64,000 bases of DNA from Bacteroidales bacterium (GCA_016293845.1 JAEDDH010000003.1:186001-250000); one strand, 5' to 3'. Positions 26,281 through 36,361 are shown, counted from the stretch's first letter. Translations and numbers: made by a program. The notes: a model not told the origin generated them from the letters alone.

Positions 26281-26691
26281 TTATTGAGCCAACCAATTTT
26301 CCACTAATAGCATTGGTATACGTCTGAAATGCTTCAAGTTGTTTGTTACCATTATTAGATTGTTGGTAATGGCCAAACTACCTAAGAGTATATCAAATTC
26401 GTCGATGGGTAGTCCTGCTTTTGTTAAGTCTGTTTTTATTTTGCCGAATAGTTCAGAATTGTTTTCGGTGGCTATTATGGGAAATTATTTACGTATTATT
26501 ATAATTCGTTCAATTTCCTGAGCAAAATACTTTGTGTCCTTAACGTAATACGCGCCAAAATAAAGTTCGCACAAGGAGATTCCTGAAATAAAACAATTTT
26601 TGATACCGATTTCTCTTATTTTTCGCCAAATGGTTTCGTTACCGTGCATAAATTCGATAAGTATATTGGTGTCAATCAGATACTTCTTCAT
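26281..26691 (-). pseudogene. VapC-type PIN toxin interrupted by an in-frame TAA
   Basis: The 5' part is a PIN domain N-terminus (MKKYLIDTNILIEFMHG, with the first catalytic Asp, and the SGISLCELYFGA motif with Glu). It stops at TAA 26485-26487 after ERIIIIRK. The same frame continues FPIIATENN..., includes PIDEFDILLGSLAI and NNLIMVTNNLKHFRRI (the remaining PIN acidic residues and the family ending), and stops at 26281. The whole is 136 codons, the normal VapC length. Its small upstream partner genes are intact. Confidence 0.88.
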
Positions 26692-26830
26692 CGTGCATTG
26701 TTTGATAGTTTATTATTCTTGTGGTGCCGAAATTTCTATTTTGGTATACAATTTTATTCATTTCATCGGCTGACATTAGGTTGTTTTTAGGTAGAGACGA
26801 AAAATAATCAAGAAACTCATTGTCGGTCAT
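26672..26830 (-). CDS. Small antitoxin-like protein upstream of vapC
   Basis: 52 residues (MTDNEFLDYFSSLPKNNLMS...), acidic, overlapping the vapC start by 20 bases and the upstream 49-residue gene by 4. By position it is the likely antitoxin or part of it. I do not recognise a DNA-binding motif. Confidence 0.6.
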   Translation of the reverse strand: MTDNEFLDYFSSLPKNNLMSADEMNKIVYQNRNFGTTRIINYQTMHDEEVSD

Positions 26831-26976
26831 TTCTTCAAAATTCGTTCTGTTATTTCGGTTTTAACTTTGGGCGCGGTTAGGGTGTTGATGTAGGCAAACA
26901 CCTTTGTTAATAATTCTTTACTGTTTATACCCATCAAGATGTTGATGGTGTCGAGTTTTATTTTTTCTGCTGTCAT
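26827..26976 (-). CDS. Small protein, first gene of the vapC operon
   Basis: 49 residues from the ATG at 26976 (MTAEKIKLDTINILMGINSK...), helical, ending TERILKK. It overlaps the next gene by ATGA. Three overlapping genes ending in a PIN toxin suggest a two-part antitoxin or an antitoxin with a helper. A -7 box lies 26 bases upstream. Confidence 0.6.
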   Translation of the reverse strand: MTAEKIKLDTINILMGINSKELLTKVFAYINTLTAPKVKTEITERILKK

Positions 26977-27001
26977 AATGAACCCCTTGTTTTTAACTTT
27001 A

Positions 27002-27009
27002 CAAATATA
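27002..27009 (-). promoter_or_regulatory. -7 box of the vapC operon
   Basis: Minus strand TATATTTG, 26 bases before the ATG at 26976. It supports that start over the longer frame to 27054. No clear -33. Confidence 0.5.
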
Positions 27010-27058
27010 CGAAATATTTTTGTTGATTGTTGAAGTAATTCGGGAAAAATGCAAAAAT

Positions 27059-29518
27059 TTATTTCCTCTTCACCCCCCTCACAGCCTGTTCTTCCCACGG
27101 GTTGTCGGGCCAGACGTGCTTGGGGTAGCGGGATTTGAGTTCTTTTTTTACTTCGTAATAGGCTGTGTTCCAAAAACTTTTTAGGTCGGAGGTTATCTGA
27201 ACGGGTTTGTAGCCGGGTGAGAGTAGGTGCATCAGTACAGGGGTGCGGTTGTTGTTGATTTTGGGAGTTTCGGCTAAGCCAAAAACCTCTTGCAAACGTA
27301 CCGCAAGTATGGGCTGAGCACCGTCGGGATGGTATTTGATTTTGATGTGGCTGCCAGAGGGAACTGCAATGGCGGTGGGTGCAAGACGGTCTAAATAGTT
27401 TTGCTGCTGGTAGTTGAGCGTGTATTTTAGGATTTCGGAAAGATTGAGTTTTTTGAGTTGCTCTACCGTGGTGATGCCGTTGAGATACGGTGTTATCCAT
27501 TTGTCGGCAGTGGCGGTGAGAGTAGCGGTGGAAACGTCGGGCCATTCTTGCTCGGGATTCCAAATTCGGAGGCTGAGAATGCGGTTTTGAAGTTGCTCGG
27601 TAGCGGTGTCGAAATTGAGAATGTTTTCGCCTTCTTTTTTTATTGCCTCAATTATAAGGTGTTCGATAGTTTGCGTAGCAACGTCTTTGATTTTTTGCTC
27701 GCGAAGCACTATGTTGCCTATGCGGAGTTGCGAAACAGCCACTATGCCGCCCTTCTTAGTGTTCCACGATATGGATTCGTGTTCTCGGAGCATTGGTTTT
27801 AGACTTTCGGGAGCGAGTGGCGAGGCAAGGAAGATTTTGCCTATCCCTTCGCGGGCGTTGAGCGATGCAATGGCAATCCACGGCTCGTGGGCGAGGGTGT
27901 CGTTGTGGTCGGTCATAGCCATAGCGCCGTTTGAAAGCATAAACTGAGCATTGTTGCCCGGTTTGGCAGAGGCGATGCGCTCGGGAAAAGCGTATGCGAG
28001 CAAAAGACCTGTGTCGTAGGGGTCTACCTCGCTGTTATCTGTGCGGGCGGTAAACAACTTGGTGTATTGCGCAGCACTATTGGCAATATTGTCGAACGCA
28101 CGGCTGTGACGGTTTTGAGCACGGTTTCGGCGGAGAGTCTCTATGCGTAGGTTGATGTCGGTGCCAGCGTCGGGCATAGGGTCGCGAAAATCGAGAATGG
28201 CGGCTATATCGGCGGCTAATGACAAGAGATTCAGTTTTTTACCCTCAATTAGCATTTTTGCTATGCGGGGATGGCAGGGTATTTTTTGAATTTCGATGCC
28301 CTGCGGAGTTATCTTGCCGGTTTCATCTAACGCCTCCAACTGCAAGAGCGTCTCTTTGGCTTGGGCTATTGAATAATTTGGCGGAGGAGTAAGCCACAGA
28401 AGGTTTTTGGGGTCGGTTTCGCCCCATTTGGCAAGTTCGAGAGTGAGCGGTGCAAGGTCAGCGTACTCAATTTCGGGACGGCGACATTCGTCCATCTGCA
28501 TAAACACCGCCTTGGAGTAGAGCCTGATACAGACCCCCTCAGAAAGCCTTCCTGCACGACCTTTTCGCTGGTCTGCCATATCTTGCGAAATGCGCACAGT
28601 TTCTAATCGCGAAAGTCCAGTGTTGGGATTGAATTTTTGCACCCTGCCGAATCCGCTGTCAATAACTATCTTAACGCCCTCTATCGTAAGCGAAGTTTCA
28701 GCAATAGAAGTGGCAAGAACGATTTTTCGCTTTCCTGTGCGGTCGGGAAGAATTGCAGCCGTTTGACGTGCCGGAGGTAACATTCCATAGAGCGGATGAA
28801 CGGCGAATAGGCGGTGGTCGAGGTTTTTTAATGCCTCTTCGCATTTATGAATTTCGCCCTCACCAGGAAGAAATACAAGCATATCACCGACGTATTGTAT
28901 TGATGCTCTGCGTATTGCGGCAACGGCAGATTCGGCTATCGTGGTTTCGTCGGCGTTACCTTCGTAAATGGTTTCCACATTAAACATCTTGGTCTGACAC
29001 GTGATAACTGGCGCAGAAAGCATTTCCGAAAGTGTTGGCGTGTCGATTGTGGCAGACATTATGATGATTTTCAGGTCGGGACGGAGAATTTTCTGACATT
29101 CGCGGCAAAGGGCGAGTGCGAGTTCGGCATTGAGGTTTCGTTCGTGAAACTCGTCGAATATTATTGTAGAAACGCCTGAGAGTTCGTTGTCGGTTTGAAT
29201 CATCCGTGTGAGAATACCCTCGGTTACAACCTCAAAACGAGTTTTTTCGCTTTTTATGGATTCAAACCTGATGCTGTAACCGATAGTTTCGCCGATTTTT
29301 TCGCCCAAGAGGTCTGCCATACGGAGCGCGATAGTTTTGGCTGCAAGGCGGCGGGGTTCGAGCATAATAATTTTTCCGCCATCGCTGCCAATACGTTTTA
29401 GAATATCCAACGGCAGAATGGTACTCTTGCCCGTAGCGGTGGGCGACGAAACAATAATTGCTTGATTTTTAGTATATTTATCATATACCTCGTCGAGTAT
29501 TTGTTCAATTGGGTACAT
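27059..29518 (-). CDS. hrpB: ATP-dependent RNA helicase HrpB
   Basis: 819 residues, the usual HrpB length. Motif I is SSPTATGKST (HrpB more often has PGAGKST), motif II DEFHER, motif III MSATIDTPTL, motif VI QRKGRAGRLSEG. The C-terminal HrpB domain ends with the family pattern KHVWPDNPWEEQAVRGVKRK. A DEAH-box helicase of unclear role in RNA metabolism. The gene is read alone; dacB follows upstream on the same strand 36 bases away. Confidence 0.93.
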   Translation of the reverse strand: MYPIEQILDEVYDKYTKNQAIIVSSPTATGKSTILPLDILKRIGSDGGKIIMLEPRRLAAKTIALRMADLLGEKIGETIGYSIRFESIKSEKTRFEVVTEGILTRMIQTDNELSGVSTIIFDEFHERNLNAELALALCRECQKILRPDLKIIIMSATIDTPTLSEMLSAPVITCQTKMFNVETIYEGNADETTIAESAVAAIRRASIQYVGDMLVFLPGEGEIHKCEEALKNLDHRLFAVHPLYGMLPPARQTAAILPDRTGKRKIVLATSIAETSLTIEGVKIVIDSGFGRVQKFNPNTGLSRLETVRISQDMADQRKGRAGRLSEGVCIRLYSKAVFMQMDECRRPEIEYADLAPLTLELAKWGETDPKNLLWLTPPPNYSIAQAKETLLQLEALDETGKITPQGIEIQKIPCHPRIAKMLIEGKKLNLLSLAADIAAILDFRDPMPDAGTDINLRIETLRRNRAQNRHSRAFDNIANSAAQYTKLFTARTDNSEVDPYDTGLLLAYAFPERIASAKPGNNAQFMLSNGAMAMTDHNDTLAHEPWIAIASLNAREGIGKIFLASPLAPESLKPMLREHESISWNTKKGGIVAVSQLRIGNIVLREQKIKDVATQTIEHLIIEAIKKEGENILNFDTATEQLQNRILSLRIWNPEQEWPDVSTATLTATADKWITPYLNGITTVEQLKKLNLSEILKYTLNYQQQNYLDRLAPTAIAVPSGSHIKIKYHPDGAQPILAVRLQEVFGLAETPKINNNRTPVLMHLLSPGYKPVQITSDLKSFWNTAYYEVKKELKSRYPKHVWPDNPWEEQAVRGVKRK

Positions 29519-29554
29519 ATCGCCTACGTTTTGTTTGTGGAGGTTATAAAAAGA

Positions 29555-31018
29555 TTATTCGTTATAATCAGCCAAAGCAGCGATAATTTTCTCCATTCGT
29601 ACTCGTGCCTCGTTGCCGGTGCAGGTAAAATTGTTGGTGATGATAGAAAAAGCAATCTCCTTACCCGACAGCGATGTTACATATCCAGAATACGATTTCA
29701 CACGGCGAATAGTGCCACTCTTGCCACGTGCATTGTTGAAGGCGCGGGTATTGCGGCACATGCTGCCCATTGTTCCCTTGCCACCGCACATTGTCAGGCT
29801 CTCGTTAAACTCTTTGTAATACTGACCCTTGGTTTTCATATAAGTGAGCAGATAGCAAAGTTGTCGGGGTGTGGCTATGTTGTAATGCGAAAGTCCGCAA
29901 CCATCGTTGATAGATAAACCTTTGATATCCATACCTTTGGTATTCCACCAATACATAAGCGAGTTGGCGGCTGTGGTAACGTCGGAGGTTTTCACCTGCT
30001 TTAATCCCACAAGGCAGAGGCAGTGTTCAGCAAAAAGGTTTACGCTATAAAGGTTTGTCATCTTGATAATTTCGGTGAGAGTGGGTGATTTGAGAGTAAA
30101 AAACTCCTTAGGTTTACGTTCATCAGGCACGTATGTGGTGTCGAAAGTGGTATACACATTACCATAAACAGGAATGCCTTGATCGTCGAGAGTGTTTTTA
30201 AGTGTTTCAGCAACAAAACGAGCGGGATCGGGCATAATGGCGCGGACAGTTACATCAGGATTGTTCATTGGCATTGGACCAGCAATCATTTTCTCTAATT
30301 GATAAGCCTTGCCAAACACGTTGGTGTTTTCGCGACGGATATTTTCGGCTGTAGCACAACTGATTACTGTCATTCCGGGAATATATGGCTCGCTGTTAAC
30401 ATACTGAGCAATAGAGCCCTTAGCGCCTGTGCGAAAATGAAGTGTAACCACATTGTCGTTGACACAAAGTCCCGACGGTACAGCGCCATAATAATTGCCC
30501 ATATCTTCCCAACTCCAAGTGGTGGGCACCATCTCTTTTTGATATATCGACGCGTCGGCAATGATGTTGCCCGACACCTGCTTGATTCCAGCTTTGATAA
30601 TCGCCTGCACAAGTTTATCGTTGTAAGTGGCGTCAATGTCGAAATATTTAGAACCCCAAGTTGGGTCGCCACCACCAATAATAAAAAGGTTGCCACGCAA
30701 ACGGCCGTTCTTGTCGATAGAACCTGTGTAAGCAAGTTTAGTATCGAAAGTGTATTCAGGACCGTACATTTCGAGAGCGGCGGCAGTAGAAAAAAGTTTC
30801 ATATTGCTTGCTGGCGTAAGACTCATATCAGGGTTGTATTCGGCAATAGTGTTGCCCGTAGCCATATCCACAGCAAGAACTCCAATTTGGGCATTAAAGA
30901 AAAAAGGGTCGGAGGTCATAGCCTCAATAGCCTGATAAACAATATTTTTGGGCTGCTGTGCAGTTGCGCACAGTGCCGACGATAAAGCGGCGGTCATTAG
31001 TATAGTTTTGAGTTTCAT
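29555..31018 (-). CDS. dacB: D-alanyl-D-alanine carboxypeptidase/endopeptidase, PBP4 type
   Basis: 487 residues with a signal peptide (1-21, ending ALCATAQ). Peptidase S13 motifs in order: SNMK (nucleophile serine, ~residue 71, in LTPASNMKLFST), SVN (NLYSVNLFAEHCL, ~330) and KSGT (GKSGTIRRVKSYSG, ~440). It trims or cuts peptidoglycan peptides in the periplasm. Length and the inserted domain between the first two motifs fit PBP4. It is likely in an operon with hrpB. Confidence 0.94.
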   Translation of the reverse strand: MKLKTILMTAALSSALCATAQQPKNIVYQAIEAMTSDPFFFNAQIGVLAVDMATGNTIAEYNPDMSLTPASNMKLFSTAAALEMYGPEYTFDTKLAYTGSIDKNGRLRGNLFIIGGGDPTWGSKYFDIDATYNDKLVQAIIKAGIKQVSGNIIADASIYQKEMVPTTWSWEDMGNYYGAVPSGLCVNDNVVTLHFRTGAKGSIAQYVNSEPYIPGMTVISCATAENIRRENTNVFGKAYQLEKMIAGPMPMNNPDVTVRAIMPDPARFVAETLKNTLDDQGIPVYGNVYTTFDTTYVPDERKPKEFFTLKSPTLTEIIKMTNLYSVNLFAEHCLCLVGLKQVKTSDVTTAANSLMYWWNTKGMDIKGLSINDGCGLSHYNIATPRQLCYLLTYMKTKGQYYKEFNESLTMCGGKGTMGSMCRNTRAFNNARGKSGTIRRVKSYSGYVTSLSGKEIAFSIITNNFTCTGNEARVRMEKIIAALADYNE

Positions 31019-31044
31019 CGTAATAATGTGTTTTTTTCAGTTTA

Positions 31045-31077
31045 TAAAGGTAAAAACAAAAAAACGAGGTTTGCAAA
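31045..31077 (-). promoter_or_regulatory. Promoter of dacB
   Basis: Minus strand TTTG (31074-31077), 21-base spacer, TACCTTTA (31045-31052, 7 of 8), 27 bases before the ATG. Confidence 0.5.
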
Positions 31078-31164
31078 TTTTTTTACAACAGATTTCGCGA
31101 GTTTTTCTAAGACACTATTAATCAACACAAAACAAAACATAAAAAAAAATGCTCTCCAAAAATC

Positions 31165-31195
31165 TTTGCGGTGTTAATTTTGTTTTGTATCTTTG
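31165..31195 (+). promoter_or_regulatory. Promoter of the surface polysaccharide locus
   Basis: TTTG (31165-31168), 19-base spacer, TATCTTTG (31188-31195), 26 bases before the wzm ATG. Perfect in both boxes and the only strong promoter seen at the left end of the locus. Confidence 0.75.
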
Positions 31196-31221
31196 AATTG
31201 TGAAAAACAGAAAAGACTAAA

Positions 31222-32079
31222 ATGCAAGATACAGCAACCGACACCGAATGGACCGAGGTGATAAAGCCCAAGCGCAACCTCTTAGACTTTCATTTCAAGG
31301 AGATTTGGCGATACCGCGACCTTCTCTTCTTACTTGTGCGCCGCGACTTTGTGGCTGCATACAAACAAACCATACTCGGACCGCTTTGGCACGTGCTGCA
31401 ACCAATTTTCACCACAATTACATTCACTGTGATATTTGCCAATGTTGCCGGAATATCCACCGACGGAATACCCGCCCCGCTGTTTTACTTTACAGGTACT
31501 TTAATTTGGGGATTTTTTTCTAAGTGTATTCAGTCTACATCAGGCGTGTTTGTAGGCAACCAGCAGATATTCTCCAAAGTGTACTTTCCGCGTATGATAG
31601 TACCGCTAAGCACCATTGTAACAGCGTTTATTGCCTTTTTGATACAGAGCACCATACTCATTGCAATGTATATCTACTACTATTGCCACGGTGCCGACAT
31701 ACACCTCAACGCCTGGGCGTTTTCGATACCGCTTATGTGCCTGATTATGGGCGTAATGGGCTTGGCAATGGGCATAATAATCAGTTCGGTTACCACCAAA
31801 TACCGCGACCTGAGTATGTTTGTAGGCTTTGGGATACAGTTGCTAATGTACTGCACACCGATAATCTACCCAGTGTCGTTCATACCAGAGAAATATAGGT
31901 TTCTGCTGTTATTCAATCCCCTTGCCCCAGTGGTAGAGGGCTTCAAATATTCGATACTCGGTGTAGGCACCTTCAACGCCAATATGCTGCTCTACTCAAT
32001 TGGAGTAACTATAGTGCTGCTATTCGTTGGCTTGATATTGTTCAACAAAGTGGAACAAAAATTTATAGATACGGTATAA
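31222..32079 (+). CDS. wzm: Polysaccharide ABC exporter permease, Wzm
   Basis: 285-residue ABC-2 type permease with six membrane segments. An N-terminal amphipathic region (FKEIWRYRDLLFLLVRRDF) and AAYKQTILGPLWHVLQP are typical of Wzm/TagG proteins, which export undecaprenyl-linked glycans together with the ATPase Wzt. The matching ATPase gene is not next to it but 8.9 kb away (40956), an unusual split that suggests insertion of a transferase block between them. Confidence 0.92.
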   Translation: MQDTATDTEWTEVIKPKRNLLDFHFKEIWRYRDLLFLLVRRDFVAAYKQTILGPLWHVLQPIFTTITFTVIFANVAGISTDGIPAPLFYFTGTLIWGFFSKCIQSTSGVFVGNQQIFSKVYFPRMIVPLSTIVTAFIAFLIQSTILIAMYIYYYCHGADIHLNAWAFSIPLMCLIMGVMGLAMGIIISSVTTKYRDLSMFVGFGIQLLMYCTPIIYPVSFIPEKYRFLLLFNPLAPVVEGFKYSILGVGTFNANMLLYSIGVTIVLLFVGLILFNKVEQKFIDTV

Positions 32080-32266
32080 CAAATAGCACGTATCTTGCAC
32101 ATATATACAATATAAAAAATGTTTTCAGTAATTTTATTGGACATCAATAAAAACTTGACAAACAAGATATTGTACCAAGTTAAATAAACCCCTTAATTAA
32201 GTGGGTGTCCCTTTGTATTGGAGATTTATAATTATCGGGCCCTTATATAGATACGATTAATAGTAG

Positions 32267-32911
32267 GGAAGGTTGAATGTGCATATTAATCATAAACAGG
32301 AAAAGAATATATGTCCGATACCAATAGAATTATTTCTTTCTGACAAATGGAATTTTGCTAATAATCAAACAGATAAAAAGTACGACATAGTACTAACAGG
32401 AAGGCAAGACCCGCTATTATATTCCTTTTTTATGGAATATGTAAAAAAACACCCAGATATTACTTATGTTAAGCGTGGAAAAAATTTAGAAAATGACAAT
32501 CAAAAAACAAAAGAGTATTATGTCAACGGTAAAGAATGTATAGGACAGATAGAAACTCGAGAAGATTTTATAAAACAACAATCACAAGGTAGAACCACAC
32601 TTTATGGAGTACAAGGTTATTTAGATGGGTTTACAAAAGGATTTTACCACATAACACCACATTTTTTGGAAATGGTAGCATGTGGGTGTTTCATTATAGC
32701 TCGCTATCCGTCAGGCTCGAATGGAATAGATGCTGAATATTATGAAATCAACCAGTTTTCGGACTCCATTGAGTCGTATGACAAATTCGAAGCGGCAATG
32801 GATCTATCTCTAAACTCTGATATTGATGTCAATAAGTATTCTTCATATTAAAAAAAACATTACACATCTGCGAGGATTCAAGATCTTACTAAGATGCTCA
32901 CAGAACTATAA
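32267..32911 (+). pseudogene. Glycosyltransferase remnant (CgeB-like C-terminus)
   Basis: The frame opens only at 32267 after a stop, and has no N-terminal domain: it starts in a linker and continues into a GT-B-type C-terminal domain (YDIVLTGRQDPLLYSFF, HITPHFLEMVACGCFIIARYPSG). It then meets TAA at 32849-32851 after NKYSSY, while the same frame goes on KKHYTSARIQDLTKMLTEL to 32911, the normal family ending. So it has lost its 5' half and gained a stop. Function lost. Confidence 0.75.
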
Positions 32912-32937
32912 TAAAACAATCATAGTAAACTAAACGT

Positions 32938-34389
32938 ATGTCCAAAATATCAAATGGCTTCTTATGGAGTGGTGTTGAGCGTTTTTCTGTTCAGGGCATA
33001 AGTTTTATATTAAGTATCATCATAGCTCGTATTGTGTCGCCAAGCTCATTCGGGTTAATAGTAATGATAGAAGTTTTTTTGTCCTTTTCACAATTATTTA
33101 TTGATGGAGGATTTGCTACTGCATTGATACAGAAAAAAGACAGAACAGATGTAGATTATTATACTGTCTTCCTGTTTAATATGGTAGTAGCTATATGTTT
33201 GTATGTAGTATTTTTTTTCACGGCACCGTTAATTGCATATTTTTACGAAGAACCACAACTAACAACTCTAACTAGGATAGTTTCATTAAATCTTATTTTA
33301 TCAAGTCTCTCAATTGTTCAAAGAGCAAAACTCACAATCGAACTCGACTTTAAAACACAAACCAAGGCAGGGCTTATTGCTGTAATAATTAGCGGCTTAA
33401 GTGGAGTAATTTGCGCATACATTGGGTTGGAAGTCTGGGCATTAGTTATACAAGGGTTAGTAAGTCAATTTATTATATCAATATTACTAATAAGGTTTAC
33501 GCATTGGACTCCCAAACTATTATTTTCAACAGACTCATTCAAGAAGATGTTCAGCTATGGGTCAAAACTAATGGCAAGTAATTTAATCACACACATATAT
33601 ATCAACTTAGCTAATCTGATTATCGGTAAAAAATATACTTCGGTTGATTTGGCTTATTATAATAGAGGTTTTACTGTTGCTCTATTTCCATCAGCCAATA
33701 TAGCTGAAATAATAAATAGAATCATATTTCCAGTTTTAACACAACTTCAAGATGACAGAAAAAAAATGATTGAATCTTATACCAAGTATCTTCATCTGTC
33801 TAATTATATAATACTTCCTTTGATGATGTTACTAATAGTGTTAGCACATCCATTGATAGAAGTGGTTTTAACAGAAAAATGGTTACCAACAGTTCCATAT
33901 ATCCAGATATTCTCCTTGAACTTTATGCTTTATGCCGTGATGCAACAAACCGGAAATCCTGTTGCTGCTATAGGACATTCGGATATACTTCTTAAGTTTC
34001 AAATAGTTAAAAGAATTATATCATTCGCAATTTTGATATTCACAATTAGAATAAGTGTAACAGCATTATGTTGGGGAATTTTTGTAAGTTCAGTATTAGA
34101 GGTTATTATAAATATGTATGTACTTAAAAGAGAATTAGGTATAGGTTTTCTGAATCAAGTAAAACCTCAAATAGATGTAGTTTTGCTTGTATTATTAGAA
34201 GGTATTATTGTTTATGCATCGACAATGATTGTAGAAAATAGTTATTTACAATTGATGATTGGAGGCTCATTAGGAATATTAGTCTATTTAATTGCAACAT
34301 ATATTTTTAATTTGAGAGAAAAAGAAATGATTATACAATGGACGCACAAAATCATAGAAAGGAGAGATAATAAAGAGTTAAAAAACTAA
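32938..34389 (+). CDS. Wzx-type polysaccharide flippase (MOP superfamily)
   Basis: 483 residues, about 12-14 membrane segments, with the family opening SNGFLWSGVERFSVQGISFI and SPSSFGLIVMIEVFLSF. It resembles WzxC-type lipopolysaccharide biosynthesis proteins. It would flip a lipid-linked oligosaccharide across the inner membrane. It lies in the same locus as an ABC exporter, which normally makes a flippase unnecessary; no Wzy polymerase is seen nearby (the only one is at 5171). Base composition is AT-rich, as in most of the block. Confidence 0.9.
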   Translation: MSKISNGFLWSGVERFSVQGISFILSIIIARIVSPSSFGLIVMIEVFLSFSQLFIDGGFATALIQKKDRTDVDYYTVFLFNMVVAICLYVVFFFTAPLIAYFYEEPQLTTLTRIVSLNLILSSLSIVQRAKLTIELDFKTQTKAGLIAVIISGLSGVICAYIGLEVWALVIQGLVSQFIISILLIRFTHWTPKLLFSTDSFKKMFSYGSKLMASNLITHIYINLANLIIGKKYTSVDLAYYNRGFTVALFPSANIAEIINRIIFPVLTQLQDDRKKMIESYTKYLHLSNYIILPLMMLLIVLAHPLIEVVLTEKWLPTVPYIQIFSLNFMLYAVMQQTGNPVAAIGHSDILLKFQIVKRIISFAILIFTIRISVTALCWGIFVSSVLEVIINMYVLKRELGIGFLNQVKPQIDVVLLVLLEGIIVYASTMIVENSYLQLMIGGSLGILVYLIATYIFNLREKEMIIQWTHKIIERRDNKELKN

Positions 34390-34441
34390 CGGTCATCTGT
34401 GGGATTTTAAAAAAAACAAATTATTGCGGCATTGCCATATT

Positions 34442-35722
34442 ATGAGTAACACAAAAAAAAGCATCCTTATCATATCATCCGCCAATCCGTTAGAAGGTCC
34501 GGGGGGCTTAGCCATAGATTTATATTTGGCATTATCCCAAGTGGGTGCTGATGTAGATTTGCTGACCAAATTTCCAGTTGCAGGTCATCCGGAATATCTC
34601 TATGTAAAGGAGAGAGATACATTTTGGGACAAAATAGCAAACAGAATCCGTTACACATTATTGAGGCAAAAAAGAGACTACTATTTCTTTTACAAAAAAG
34701 AAATTCACCCCCCAGTGCCAAGCCAGAAAGTTCTTGCCAAAATTACTAAGCCATACGACATTGTCTGTGTCATTTTTTGGCAAGGACTTCTTTCATTCAA
34801 GACAATAGAAGCAATATACGACAAGCTGAAATGCACTATCACTTTTCACTGCGTTGACTATTCACCAATGTCTGGCGGATGTCATTTTACAGGCACTTGC
34901 GAACGTTACCAAAGCGGATGCGGTGCATGTCCGGGAATAGGGTCTAACAACGAGCATGACTTTACGGCATGGAATGTCAGATATAGAAAAAAAGTTTACG
35001 ACAAAGTAAAACCGATTTTATTCTGCAATAATTACATGCACCAGTTTTTTCAAAAGTCACTGCTACTAAAAGATGCTAAAACTGTCATCAGCTGGCCAAT
35101 TATCAACACAGAGCTGTTCAGACCATTGAACCGTCGTCCACTTATGCAAAAAAATAAAATTGACGAGAACAAAGATTTCATTGTATTTTTTGGGTGTCAA
35201 AATTTGAACGACGAGCGTAAGGGCATGAAACTACTAATAGAGGCATTGAACGTCTTCTCGAAGCAGCTATCTGACGAGCAACGCAAAAAAGTGCTGTTGA
35301 TGGCTGCAGGAAACAATTTTTCTACTATTGACCAAATGCTCCCATTTGATTCCAAAGATTTTGGATTCGTTGATTCCGCTACCCTGCCAGAATTGTATTC
35401 CATGGCGGATGTGTTTGTATGCCCATCTGTCAACGACGCGGGGCCGATGATGGTAAATCAAGCGCTGTGCTGCGGCACTCCCGTAGTCGGCTTCGAAATG
35501 GGTGCTTGCCTTCAGGCCGTTAAAGGGCAAGGAACCGGATATTGCGCTGCACTGAAAGATGTAGACGATTTGGCTAACGGCATTGCATGGATGCACAACC
35601 TTACGCAAACAGAAAGAAATGAAATGCGCACACATTGCCGCGATTTTGCAATAAAACACCATTCGTACATGGCATGTGCCAACCTACTGTTAGATACTAT
35701 CGAAAACAACAAAACACAATGA
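34442..35722 (+). CDS. Glycosyltransferase family 4
   Basis: 426 residues from the ATG at 34442 (MSNTKKSILIISSANPLEG); the six codons upstream are not needed. GT-B fold: glycine-rich N-terminal GPGGLAIDLYLALSQ, a cysteine-bearing FHCVDYSPMSGGCHFTGTCE region, and a GT4 C-terminal domain with FGCQNLNDERKGMKLL and CPSVNDAGPMMVNQALCCGT (E-x7-E region modified). It overlaps the next gene by 4 bases. The Cys/His-rich section (GGCHFTGTC, SGCGACPG) is typical of a subgroup of capsular GT4s. Confidence 0.88.
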   Translation: MSNTKKSILIISSANPLEGPGGLAIDLYLALSQVGADVDLLTKFPVAGHPEYLYVKERDTFWDKIANRIRYTLLRQKRDYYFFYKKEIHPPVPSQKVLAKITKPYDIVCVIFWQGLLSFKTIEAIYDKLKCTITFHCVDYSPMSGGCHFTGTCERYQSGCGACPGIGSNNEHDFTAWNVRYRKKVYDKVKPILFCNNYMHQFFQKSLLLKDAKTVISWPIINTELFRPLNRRPLMQKNKIDENKDFIVFFGCQNLNDERKGMKLLIEALNVFSKQLSDEQRKKVLLMAAGNNFSTIDQMLPFDSKDFGFVDSATLPELYSMADVFVCPSVNDAGPMMVNQALCCGTPVVGFEMGACLQAVKGQGTGYCAALKDVDDLANGIAWMHNLTQTERNEMRTHCRDFAIKHHSYMACANLLLDTIENNKTQ

Positions 35723-36351
35723 CAAAGGTTCTTGGCATAATCTTTCGGTTCTTCTCGTTAATATACCCCTACAGCCTCCACCTAAGACTTATAGGATATA
35801 AGAATCTATTTTACACCCTATGGATCAAGAATTTTATTGGCAAAGTAGGCGAATATTCTACAATATGCTATCCGTGCGATCTTCAAGGAGATGGATTAAA
35901 AAACATCTCAATTGGCAGCTCCACTATCATCAATAGGCATACAATCCTCGGCTGCTGGACAAAATATGGGAATCAACAATTTCCAAAAGCATCTATAGCC
36001 ATTGGAAACAATTGCAGCATAGGCGAATACAGCCACATCACAGCTTGCAACAAAATCACCATTGGCAACGGCTTGCTTACTGGCAGATATGTGTTAATCA
36101 GCGACAACAACCACGGCGGATTGAGCAAAGAAGAGTCGGAAATTATACCATTAAAACGCGAATTAAAATCCAAAGGCGAGGTTATCATCGGCAACAATGT
36201 CTGGCTCGGCGACAAGGTAGCAGTGTTGTCGGGTGTGCATATTGGCAACAATGTTATAGTGGCAGCTAATGCCGTGGTAACGAAAGACATTCCAGACGGT
36301 TGCATTGTGGCTGGAGTGCCGGGAAAAGTAATTAAATCTTTAACTTATTAA
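35719..36351 (+). CDS. Left-handed beta-helix acyltransferase (WcaF-like)
   Basis: 210 residues from the ATG at 35719, which overlaps the previous stop by 4 bases; a longer frame exists but is in the shadow of the previous gene. Hexapeptide repeats run through IAIGNNCSIGEYSHITACNK and GEVIIGNNVWLGDKVAVLSG to NNVIVAANAVVTKDIPDG, ending with the family VAGVPGKVIK. The active-site His is in DNNHGG. It probably O- or N-acetylates a sugar of the repeat unit in the cytoplasm. Confidence 0.92.
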   Translation: MTKVLGIIFRFFSLIYPYSLHLRLIGYKNLFYTLWIKNFIGKVGEYSTICYPCDLQGDGLKNISIGSSTIINRHTILGCWTKYGNQQFPKASIAIGNNCSIGEYSHITACNKITIGNGLLTGRYVLISDNNHGGLSKEESEIIPLKRELKSKGEVIIGNNVWLGDKVAVLSGVHIGNNVIVAANAVVTKDIPDGCIVAGVPGKVIKSLTY

Positions 36352-36361
36352 CCATTTGAAT

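Noticed and set aside
25854..26327. 157-codon + strand frame across RNA element copy 2
   Set aside because: The frame is not kept in copy 1, and changes between copies preserve base pairing rather than amino acids. Similar short hypothetical proteins in databases are probably the same artefact.
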